Part shown: in pieces, positions 8,184 to 15,790 of the stretch | How the letters are laid out: every line of letters begins with the position of its first letter | Position numbering within the stretch: the stretch's first letter is position 1 | Assembly: GCA_025929535.1 (NCBI GenBank) | Contig: JAICLZ010000007.1 | Coordinates: forward strand, 20,374-84,373 | Length of the DNA: 64,000 nucleotides | Source: Gemmatimonadaceae bacterium | Lineage (GTDB): Bacteria; Gemmatimonadota; Gemmatimonadetes; Gemmatimonadales; Gemmatimonadaceae | Reading direction: 5' to 3' | Notes under the pieces: model-generated | Databases searched by the model: none | Seen by the model: only the letters and a program-made list of their open reading frames with translations | Told to the model about the DNA's origin: nothing | Translations under genes and position numbers: made by a program

Positions 8184-10127
8184 CTACGCGTCGATCTTGC
8201 GGAGCTCGTCGGCCGCCTCGAGCACGTGGCCGATCTCGCGGGAGAGTGCGCGCGCCTCGACGGTTGCGCTGTTGACGTCGCCGATGGCCGACTGCACACC
8301 GGATGAGCGAAGCTTGAGAAGGTCATACTTCAAATTCTGCAGCGCGAGACCGGCGCTGTCGAGCTGTCCGGTCAAACGCGCGCGCCGCGACCCGAGCTCG
8401 GTCATCGAGATGAGCTGCCGCTTGAGCAGCGAGAGCCGCCGCTCGCGATCCGCAGCCTCGGCGGGCTCGCGCTCCACCGCCGCGATGCGCGCCTCGAGCT
8501 CGGACACCAGCGCGGGCGAGCAGTCGGCGTCGAGATGATGGATGGTCTGCGCCAGCGATGCGACCCGCTCGACGAGCGCCGTCACGGTGGGCACGACGTC
8601 CGGGAGCATGTCGCGATCGGTTTTCCCGAGCGAGGCAACGGTCGCGAGAATCGCGGTGCGATCGGCCACCGCGCGCCGCACGTTCGCGCCGTACGGGCCC
8701 GCGAGCACCTCGCGCGGCGCGAGCTTGGCGGCTTCATCTTCCAGTAGGGGCGCCGGAAGCGCACGCGCCTGCCCATCGCCGCCTGCGGAGCCGAGCGATG
8801 CGAGATCCGGCGCTGACGGCCGCGCGAGAATCTGGCCGAGCGTCACGCCTTCGGACCAGAGGCTCCCCCACTCCTTCATGATGCCGACGATCATGAAGAT
8901 CGCGGGAAAGAGAAACCAGGGAAATCGCGGATCGGTGAGCATGTTGATCCCGCCGAGCATGGCGATCACCGATAGGTTCCCGATGACGTGCTTGCGAAAA
9001 TGGACGATGCGCTCGCCGATCGTGCGTACCGGGCGTCCATCGGTGCCGTACTTCATCTGCTGCTTGTAGTTGCGACGCCACTCCTTCCACTCTCGCTGCG
9101 ACATCGGATGCATGGGCATGCCATCCGCGCCGATCGGAAAGGCGGCGGGATGCGCCCACGGCACGGGTGCAGGAAGCGGTGGCACCCACGGCGCGAGTGG
9201 AGGACGCGCCAACTGCTGCGCTGGTTGTGGCTGCGGCACAGGTGCAGGAGCCTGCGCGCGCGAGGCCGCGGGCTCGGGCGCACGCCACCCCGGCGATGCG
9301 AGCGCCGCCGCCATCTCGGCGGCGCTCGAGAATCGGTCCTCCGGCTTTTTCTCGAGTGCGTGCTCGATCACCGCCGCGATGTCCGCCGGCGCATCCGGAC
9401 GCACCTCGCGCACGGGGCGCAGCCGCTCGGTGAGGTGCTTCATCATCATCGAAGGCGTATTCGATGCCCTGAATGGCAGCTCGCCCGTGAGCATCAGGTA
9501 GCCCACGACGCCGAGCGAGTACACATCGCTCCGGCCATCCGCCTCGCGCTCGCCGAGCGCCTGCTCCGGCGACATGTAGGCCGGCGTGCCGATCGCGACG
9601 CCGGTGACGGTGAGCTTCGCATCGCCTTCCGCTGCGCGCGCGATTCCGAAGTCCGTGACCATCGCGCGGCCGCTCTCGCGATCGACGAGAATGTTCTCCG
9701 GCTTGATGTCGCGATGGACCACGCCTCGCGCGTGCGCGTATGCGAGCGCGCCCGCGACCTCGCGGAGCAGGCGCCGCACCTCGTCGTTCATCATCCGCGG
9801 CTGGCGCGCGAGTCTGGCCGCGAGCGTCTCGCCATCGACCAGCGCCATCACGAGATAGACGATGCCGTTCTTCTCGTCCACCGAGTAGATGGGGACGATG
9901 TTCTGGTAGTTGAGCTTCGCCGAGGTCTCCGCCTCGCGCATGAAGCGGCGCCGTACTTCCTCGCGGAACGCCAGCTCGGGAGGAAGCACCTTGAGGGCGA
10001 CGGGTCGCTTCAGCCGCCGGTCCACGGCGCGATACACGAGCGCCATGCCGCCCCGGCCCAGCTCGCCCTGCACATCGTAGAGATCGCCGACCGCCACGAC
10101 GACGCGGTCGCGCATCACGTCGGTCAT
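8184..10127 (-). CDS. membrane Ser/Thr protein kinase (PknB-like) with two-helix membrane module and coiled coil
   Basis: This is a 647-residue protein. Residues about 15-280 form a Hanks-type kinase: GRGGMALVYRA (glycine loop), VALKVLPP (Lys46), HRDIKPENIL (catalytic loop), TDFGIARA (DFG), and GTPAYMSPEQ (activation segment). A Pro/Ala-rich linker (about 285-335) leads to two hydrophobic segments (about 380-425, including FPWFLFPAIFMIVGIM), then a largely helical coiled-coil tail to the C-terminus. All kinase motifs are intact. The start overlaps the upstream paralogous kinase by 4 bp. The paired layout and identical architecture point to duplication; substrates are unknown. Confidence 0.9.
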   Translation of the reverse strand: MTDVMRDRVVVAVGDLYDVQGELGRGGMALVYRAVDRRLKRPVALKVLPPELAFREEVRRRFMREAETSAKLNYQNIVPIYSVDEKNGIVYLVMALVDGETLAARLARQPRMMNDEVRRLLREVAGALAYAHARGVVHRDIKPENILVDRESGRAMVTDFGIARAAEGDAKLTVTGVAIGTPAYMSPEQALGEREADGRSDVYSLGVVGYLMLTGELPFRASNTPSMMMKHLTERLRPVREVRPDAPADIAAVIEHALEKKPEDRFSSAAEMAAALASPGWRAPEPAASRAQAPAPVPQPQPAQQLARPPLAPWVPPLPAPVPWAHPAAFPIGADGMPMHPMSQREWKEWRRNYKQQMKYGTDGRPVRTIGERIVHFRKHVIGNLSVIAMLGGINMLTDPRFPWFLFPAIFMIVGIMKEWGSLWSEGVTLGQILARPSAPDLASLGSAGGDGQARALPAPLLEDEAAKLAPREVLAGPYGANVRRAVADRTAILATVASLGKTDRDMLPDVVPTVTALVERVASLAQTIHHLDADCSPALVSELEARIAAVEREPAEAADRERRLSLLKRQLISMTELGSRRARLTGQLDSAGLALQNLKYDLLKLRSSGVQSAIGDVNSATVEARALSREIGHVLEAADELRKIDA

Positions 10128-12070
10128 GGGGCGCCGCGGGCGCCGCTCGAGCCGCGCGCGGACTCCGCGCCGTAGACTGCAGCGTCAACCTCTTCCGCGA
10201 GCGACCGTGCACGCTCCGTGAGCTGCGTGATGTGGCTTCCCACGTTCGCGACCGAGCCCGCGCGCAGCCGCAGGATGTCGAGACGCATGTTCTGGAGGGC
10301 GAGCACGCAGCTATCGAGCTTCGCGCGCGCCTCATCGTGGCGGCGCGCGACGTCCGCAACGCCGCGGCGCTGGCGCTTGAGCAGGGCCAGGCGGCGCACG
10401 CGATCCTCGCTCGCGCGAACGTCGAGCGGATTCGCCTGCGCCTCGAGCTCGGAGATCTGCGCCTCGATCTGCGCGAGCGCCTCGGGAGCGGCAGACTTCT
10501 CATCGGCCGCCGCGGCCTGCGCGAGCAGCTGGATGCGCTGGAAGAGCGCCTCCGTTGCGGGAACCACGCCATCGACGAGCGACTGATCGTTGGGCGGCAG
10601 CGAGCTCACCATGCGAAGAATCTCGTTGCGATCCTGTTCCGCGCGCTGCACCGTGCCGCGGTACGGACCCATGTCGGTGCGATCGGCATCGAAGCCGCTG
10701 GCGCGCTGCTGTGCGGTGCTCCCCGGCATCGGGGGCATGGGCGGCAGCGCCACGCGTGGGGGGCGCGGAAGCTTGCGCCGCTCCTTGTCGAAGAGGCCGC
10801 GCGCCTCCTCGATGGTCTCCCCCGCCACGTCGACGAGCCGGCGATCGCGCGGCTGACGGAACACGTCGCGCCAATCGTAGCCCGCATTCCAGAGCTTCGA
10901 ATAGTTGAAGGCCATGATCATCGACCAGAACACCGTGATCACGTAGAAGTCCGCGTGACCGAAGATCGACGCGATGACGATCACGGCGTTCACGAATGCG
11001 AACGTTCCGAACTTGCCGCGGAATCTGCGCACCTCGGGCGCCATCCAGCGCGCCATCTCCTCGCTGGTCGCCTGATAATGCGTGACGCCCGTGCGTTGCG
11101 CGGGAAGCGGCGATGACGGCGCCGTGTCGAACGGGCGCTGCCAATCCTGCTGCGAGGTGCGCTGCGCGGGCGGCGCCTGGGTGGGCGCGGGAATCGCGCT
11201 CGTGTCGCCCGACAGCGCGCGCGCGAGCGCTCCGGCATTCGGAACGCGATCCTCGGGCTCCTTCTCCAGCAGCGACATCACGCTCGCGGCGAGATCCGCG
11301 GGACAGTCGGTGCGCAGCTGCGCCACCGGTGTAGGACGCTCCGTGATGTGCTTCATCAGCATCGATGCGGTACTCGATGCCTGAAACGGCAGGCGCCCCG
11401 TGAGCATCTGATAGGCGACGACGCCGAGCGCGTAGAGATCCGTGCGGCCATCGATCTCGCGATCTCCCGCGGCCTGCTCCGGCGACATGTACGCCGGCGT
11501 GCCGATCGCGACGCCGGTGGCGGTGAGGCGCGAGTCCGCGCCCTCCTGGATCGCGCGCGCGATTCCGAAGTCCGTGACCATCGCGCGGCCGCTCTCCCTG
11601 TCGAGGAGGATGTTGTCCGGTTTGATGTCGCGGTGGATGACGCCTCGTCCATGTGCGTATGCGAGCGCGTCGGCCACCTCGCGAAGCGCACGGCGCACCT
11701 GCTCGATCGGCAGCTGGCCATCCTCGTACATCCGGCGCGCGAGCGTGGGCCCTTCCACGAGCGCCATCACGAAGTACACGAGCCCATCGCGCTCGTCGAC
11801 GCTGTAGATCGGCACGATGTTCGGATGACTCAACTGCGCCGCCGTTTCGGCTTCGCGCAGAAATCGTGTCTTGATCTCGCTGCGGAACGCCAATTCCGGC
11901 GGCAACAGTTTGATCGCGACCAGCCGTTTGAGCCGGCGATCCCTCGCACGATACACGATGCCCATGCCGCCGCGCCCGAGCTCATTGTCGAGCTCATAAT
12001 TCGCGGCCAGCGCGCGCTCGGCTACAGCACGAATCTCCGCATCCGCAGGTACGGCGGTGGGATCAGGCAC
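10124..12070 (-). CDS. membrane Ser/Thr protein kinase (PknB-like), paralogue of downstream kinase
   Basis: This is a 648-residue protein with the same plan as its downstream neighbour. The N-terminal Hanks kinase carries GRGGMGIVYRA, VAIKLLPP (Lys54), HRDIKPDNIL, TDFGIARA and GTPAYMSPEQAAGD. A linker precedes two hydrophobic segments around residues 365-405 (FVNAVIVIASIFG and YVITVFWSMIMAF), and a helical coiled-coil tail ends the protein. The start codon is GTG, preceded by an AGGGG box eight bases upstream. It is the first gene of a kinase-kinase-M14 peptidase unit and is divergent from lon across a 282-bp gap. Confidence 0.9.
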   Translation of the reverse strand: MPDPTAVPADAEIRAVAERALAANYELDNELGRGGMGIVYRARDRRLKRLVAIKLLPPELAFRSEIKTRFLREAETAAQLSHPNIVPIYSVDERDGLVYFVMALVEGPTLARRMYEDGQLPIEQVRRALREVADALAYAHGRGVIHRDIKPDNILLDRESGRAMVTDFGIARAIQEGADSRLTATGVAIGTPAYMSPEQAAGDREIDGRTDLYALGVVAYQMLTGRLPFQASSTASMLMKHITERPTPVAQLRTDCPADLAASVMSLLEKEPEDRVPNAGALARALSGDTSAIPAPTQAPPAQRTSQQDWQRPFDTAPSSPLPAQRTGVTHYQATSEEMARWMAPEVRRFRGKFGTFAFVNAVIVIASIFGHADFYVITVFWSMIMAFNYSKLWNAGYDWRDVFRQPRDRRLVDVAGETIEEARGLFDKERRKLPRPPRVALPPMPPMPGSTAQQRASGFDADRTDMGPYRGTVQRAEQDRNEILRMVSSLPPNDQSLVDGVVPATEALFQRIQLLAQAAAADEKSAAPEALAQIEAQISELEAQANPLDVRASEDRVRRLALLKRQRRGVADVARRHDEARAKLDSCVLALQNMRLDILRLRAGSVANVGSHITQLTERARSLAEEVDAAVYGAESARGSSGARGAP

Positions 12071-12208
12071 TCGAGAACCCCTGGGGGGAGCAAGAAGCCC
12101 TCGGGGACACGGCCCTCCGGGAGGAATAGAGTCTGCTTAGTGTACCATTGGCTGCGCGATCTGAAAAGCCGATCGGCCTCGCTGGCAGGAGCACTACGTC
12201 AAAGCGAC

Positions 12209-12230
12209 GGGCAGAAGTTGCAACTTCTGC
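12209..12230. promoter_or_regulatory. perfect 22-bp palindrome in the kinase/lon divergent gap
   Basis: The two 11-base halves GGCAGAAGTTG and CAACTTCTGCC are exact reverse complements with no spacer. The site is 123 bp upstream of the preferred lon start and 139 bp upstream of the kinase start, a natural position for a dimeric transcription factor to control either gene. It does not resemble the CIRCE heat-shock operator. No U-tract follows, so it is not a terminator. The binding protein is unknown. Confidence 0.45.
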
Positions 12231-12297
12231 CTTCATGGCCTGTTTGGTGCTGCACCTGCTCCCGCGGAACGACTTCCCACATCAGCATCTTGGTCTG

Positions 12298-12330
12298 ATG
12301 ATCGGAGGCCGGGTTCCGGCTTCCGATCAT
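12298..12330 (+). promoter_or_regulatory. 15-bp stem-loop in the lon leader
   Basis: Arms at 12298-12312 and 12316-12330 pair over 15 positions, with a single G-U wobble and a GTT loop. The hairpin ends 10 bases before an AAGG ribosome-binding box (12341-12344) serving the ATG at 12353. Its right arm contains most of the alternative upstream ATG at 12329, which argues against that start. A weaker overlapping inverted repeat (CATCAG at 12280, CTGATG at 12295) shares three bases with the left arm. A role in lon mRNA stability or conditional translation is inferred. Confidence 0.45.
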
Positions 12331-12352
12331 GTCTTACATCAAGGTCGATACA

Positions 12353-14950
12353 ATGGCGCAACGTCAAACACTGCCAGTACTTCCGCTTCGCGGAACGGTC
12401 ATCTTCCCGGGGCTTACCGCACCGATAGCCGCAGGACGTCCAGGCACGCTCCGCGCCATCGAAGCGGCGCTCAAGGGCGACCGGCTCGTATTCGCCGTCG
12501 CGCAGCGCGACAACGCGGATGAGCCCACTCCGGAAAATCTCTACTCCATGGGAGTGATCGCGCGCATCGGTCAGGTGCAGCGCGGGCTCGGTGGCGTGCA
12601 GCTGCTGCTCCAGGGCGAACAGCGCGCGACCTCACTCCAATACACCACGGTCGACAATTACCTCGCCGCAGTGACGGTGCAGGTTGATGACATGAACGCG
12701 CTGGACGAGCACGACAGCGCATTCGAAGCACTTCACAAGGAGATTCGCGAGCGCGCAGCCGAGCTGGGCGAGAAGCGCGGACTTCCCGAGGAAGTCGTAC
12801 ACCAGGTGCTCGACTCGGTTACCGATCCCGGCAAGTTCGCCGACCTCGTCGCCGGATACATCGAGCTCTCCGTGGCCGAGAAGCAGGGGTTGCTCGAGAC
12901 GCTGAGCGTCGAGGAACGGCTGCGGCGCGTGCTCGTGCACGTCCAGCGCCAGATCGGACTGCTCGAAGCGCAGGAAGAGATCAAGTCGCAGGTGCAGGAA
13001 GAGCTCGGAACGCGCCAGCGCGAGATGTACCTGCGCGAGCAGATGAAGGCGATCCAGAAAGAGCTCGGCGACGACGATCAGAGTCGCGAGATCGAGGAGC
13101 TTCGCGAGAAGCTGACGAAGCTCGATCTGCCCAAGTCGGCGCGTCAGGAGGTCGAGCGCGAGCTCGGTCGTCTGGAGCGCTCGGGGCGTGAGTCGATGGA
13201 AGCGCAGGTCATCCGCACGTACCTCGAGTGGGTTGCCGAGCTGCCGTGGAACACCCGCTCGGACGACAATCTGGATCTGACGCACGCGAGCGAGGTGCTC
13301 GACGAGGATCACTACGGCCTGCCGGATGTGAAGGACCGGGTGCTCGAGTTCCTCGCCGTCAGGCAGCTGCGGGCGCAGGAGCTGTCGGATGAAGCGGCAC
13401 GCACCGGCGAGCTCCCGGCGTCGAAGCTCAAGGCCGAGCTCAACGAAGTGCCAGACACGGTGATCACGAAGGAGATTCCCGTGGAGGGCGACGACCGTCC
13501 GATCACCGATGCAAAGGAAGTGAAGGCCCGCGCGATGGCGAAGGGTCCGATCCTTCTCTTCGTCGGACCTCCGGGCGTGGGCAAGACGTCGATCGCGAAG
13601 TCGATCGCGCGCTCGCTCGGGCGCGAGTACATCCGCGCGGCGCTCGGCGGCGCGCGCGACGAGGCGGACATCCGCGGCCACCGGCGCACGTACGTGGGCG
13701 CGATGCCGGGGCGCATCATCCAGGGGATGAAGCAGGCAGGAACGAAGAACCCCGTCTTCCTGCTCGATGAGGTGGACAAGCTCGGCGTGTCGTATCAGGG
13801 CGATCCATCGAGCGCGCTGCTCGAGGTGCTCGACCCTGCGCAGAACGACAGCTTCACGGATCACTATCTGAACGTGCCGTTCGACTTGAGCGAGGTGCTC
13901 TTCATCGCGACGGCGAACTTCATTCAGAACATTCCGGCGCCGCTGCTCGACCGAATGGAGGTCGTGGACTTCTCGGGGTACACCGAGCGTGAGAAGGCGG
14001 AGATCGCGAAGAAGTATCTCGTGCCGCGGCAGCTGGAGGAGGCGGGGCTCAAGGACAAGAACGTGAGCTTCACCGACGACGCGGTGATGTCGATCGTCAC
14101 GCGGTACACTCGCGAGAGCGGTGTGCGCCAGCTCGAGCGGCAGGTGGGCGCGGTCGCGCGCAAGGTCGCGCGCAAGATCGCGGCGAACGAGATCTCATCG
14201 CTCGCGATCTCGCCCGAAGACGTGCGCGAGCTGCTGGGACGTCCGAAGGTGCACCCGGAGCACGCGGCCGAGATGAACGAGGTTGGTGTGGCGACGGGGA
14301 TGTACTACACGCCGATGGGCGGTGACATCATGTTCGTGGAGGCGGCGATCCGCCGGCTCTACGGAGCGGCCAAGTCGAGCGACGGCGAGGTGCAGGTGGA
14401 AGGTTGGGGGAACGTGTCCCTCATTCTCACCGGCCAGCTCGGTGAAGTGATGAAGGAGTCTGCTCGGGCGGCACTCACGTATGCGGCAACGCACGCGTCG
14501 CAGCTGAGCATTCCGGCGGACAGGCTCGGATCGATCGAGGTCCACATTCACGTGCCGGCCGGAGCGATCCCGAAGGACGGACCATCGGCCGGTGTCACGA
14601 TCTCCACGGCGCTCGTGTCTGCCATGTCTGGACGGCGCGTTCGCAAGGACGTGGCGATGACGGGCGAGGCGACGCTGCGCGGCAGGGTGCTGCCGATCGG
14701 CGGGCTGAAGGAGAAGGTGCTGGGCGCGCATCGCGCGGGAATCACGACCATCATCCTGCCGAAGGACAACGAGGCGGACATGGAAGACATTCCGGAAGAG
14801 GTGCGCAACAGTCTCACCTTCCACACGGTGAGCACGCTCGACGAAGTGTTCGCGATCGCGCTGGAGCCGGAGGCTGGGCGCGGCGCACCATCGCAGCCGA
14901 CGCTGATGGAAGAGGCGGAGGAGCGCGGCGAGGTGCACGCGGCGGTGTAA
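12353..14950 (+). CDS. lon: ATP-dependent protease Lon
   Basis: The protein is 865 residues, typical for bacterial LonA. The N-terminal substrate-binding domain begins TLPVLPLRGTVIFPG. The AAA+ module has Walker A GPPGVGKTS at about residue 404 and Walker B VFLLDEVDKLG. The C-terminal protease domain has the catalytic Ser in KDGPSAG (about 745) and the Lys in GLKEKVLGAHRAG. Lon degrades misfolded and regulatory proteins in the cytoplasm. The ATG at 12353 is chosen for its AAGG box eight bases upstream; an in-frame ATG at 12329 would add eight residues but lies in a hairpin. A strong terminator follows. Confidence 0.97.
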   Translation: MAQRQTLPVLPLRGTVIFPGLTAPIAAGRPGTLRAIEAALKGDRLVFAVAQRDNADEPTPENLYSMGVIARIGQVQRGLGGVQLLLQGEQRATSLQYTTVDNYLAAVTVQVDDMNALDEHDSAFEALHKEIRERAAELGEKRGLPEEVVHQVLDSVTDPGKFADLVAGYIELSVAEKQGLLETLSVEERLRRVLVHVQRQIGLLEAQEEIKSQVQEELGTRQREMYLREQMKAIQKELGDDDQSREIEELREKLTKLDLPKSARQEVERELGRLERSGRESMEAQVIRTYLEWVAELPWNTRSDDNLDLTHASEVLDEDHYGLPDVKDRVLEFLAVRQLRAQELSDEAARTGELPASKLKAELNEVPDTVITKEIPVEGDDRPITDAKEVKARAMAKGPILLFVGPPGVGKTSIAKSIARSLGREYIRAALGGARDEADIRGHRRTYVGAMPGRIIQGMKQAGTKNPVFLLDEVDKLGVSYQGDPSSALLEVLDPAQNDSFTDHYLNVPFDLSEVLFIATANFIQNIPAPLLDRMEVVDFSGYTEREKAEIAKKYLVPRQLEEAGLKDKNVSFTDDAVMSIVTRYTRESGVRQLERQVGAVARKVARKIAANEISSLAISPEDVRELLGRPKVHPEHAAEMNEVGVATGMYYTPMGGDIMFVEAAIRRLYGAAKSSDGEVQVEGWGNVSLILTGQLGEVMKESARAALTYAATHASQLSIPADRLGSIEVHIHVPAGAIPKDGPSAGVTISTALVSAMSGRRVRKDVAMTGEATLRGRVLPIGGLKEKVLGAHRAGITTIILPKDNEADMEDIPEEVRNSLTFHTVSTLDEVFAIALEPEAGRGAPSQPTLMEEAEERGEVHAAV

Positions 14951-14992
14951 GCCGTGGGCGTGAGGCAGGTTGACAGGCTCGTTGAAACGAAG

Positions 14993-15022
14993 GCGCCGCG
15001 GAGAAATGCCGCGGCGCTTTTT
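14993..15022 (+). terminator. rho-independent terminator after lon
   Basis: A perfect 9-bp GC stem (GCGCCGCGG with CCGCGGCGC) around a 7-base loop is followed directly by five Ts. It sits 42 bp past the lon stop and before the next gene, so lon transcription most likely ends here. Confidence 0.9.
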
Positions 15023-15079
15023 CATCGTGGATGTCGCGGATTTGCGCGGCACGCCTCCGCGAGCGAATTATTCAGGGCC

Positions 15080-15790
15080 ATGACCGACCGCCGATACAAC
15101 GACGACGAGATCGCCGAGATCTTTCAGAAGGCGTCCGAAGGACCGCAGGGCACATCACTCCAGCGGGCTGGCGGTGATGGGCTGACACTGGCTCAGCTGC
15201 AGGACATCGGCCGCGAGGTAGGCATCTCGCCCGAGGCCGTGGATCGCGCCGCGAGGTCGCTGGATGTTCGGCCGCGCGCCGGCAGCCGCAAATTCCTCGG
15301 GCTGCCGATCGGCGTTCAGCGAACCGTCGACCTTGGCCGTCGACTCACCGAGGACGAGTGGGAGCGCCTCGTCGTCGAGCTGCGCGAGGTATTCGGCGCG
15401 CGAGGTACCGTGAGCGGGAGCGGCTCCTTTCGCCAGTGGACGAACGGCAATCTGCAGGCCCTGCTCGAGCCGACCGCTACCGGACAGCGCCTTCGCATGC
15501 TGACGACGAAAGGAAACCTGCCCGTATCGATCGTCACGGGAGCCGCGATGATGAGCATGGGCATCGTTGCAATGATCACCGCCGGCGGCATCGGCCACGT
15601 CGGCACCGTGCCCGATCTGTTGATATCGCTTTTCGGCGCAGGATTCATCGCGAACAGCACGCTCCGCCTGCCAAGTTGGGCACGCCTCCGCGCCAGCCAG
15701 ATGGAAGCGCTCACATCGCGAGTCGCGCTCGAAACCGCCGCGCCGCCCGCTCCGGACGATCCGGACGATCCGAAGCCGCTTCCACCCTAA
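15080..15790 (+). CDS. hypothetical membrane protein
   Basis: I do not recognise a named family. The ATG at 15080 gives 236 residues; an in-frame upstream extension to 14954 would overlap the lon terminator and is rejected. Residues 1-70 are soluble and helix-rich (RYNDDEIAEIFQKASE, then LAQLQDIGREVGISPEAVDRA, which looks like a small regulatory helical module). A basic middle domain follows, then two hydrophobic segments around 150-200 (VTGAAMMSMGIVAMITAGG and LLISLFGAGFIANS). The tail is Pro/Asp-rich. Similar short soluble-plus-two-helix proteins occur widely in this kind of genome. It converges on the penicillin-binding protein gene, and the two stop codons overlap. Confidence 0.6.
   Translation: MTDRRYNDDEIAEIFQKASEGPQGTSLQRAGGDGLTLAQLQDIGREVGISPEAVDRAARSLDVRPRAGSRKFLGLPIGVQRTVDLGRRLTEDEWERLVVELREVFGARGTVSGSGSFRQWTNGNLQALLEPTATGQRLRMLTTKGNLPVSIVTGAAMMSMGIVAMITAGGIGHVGTVPDLLISLFGAGFIANSTLRLPSWARLRASQMEALTSRVALETAAPPAPDDPDDPKPLPP

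Noticed and set aside
12071..12352. CIRCE or sigma-32-type heat-shock elements upstream of lon
   Set aside because: No TTAGCACTC/GAGTGCTAA arms and no good heat-shock promoter were found; the palindrome present has a different sequence.
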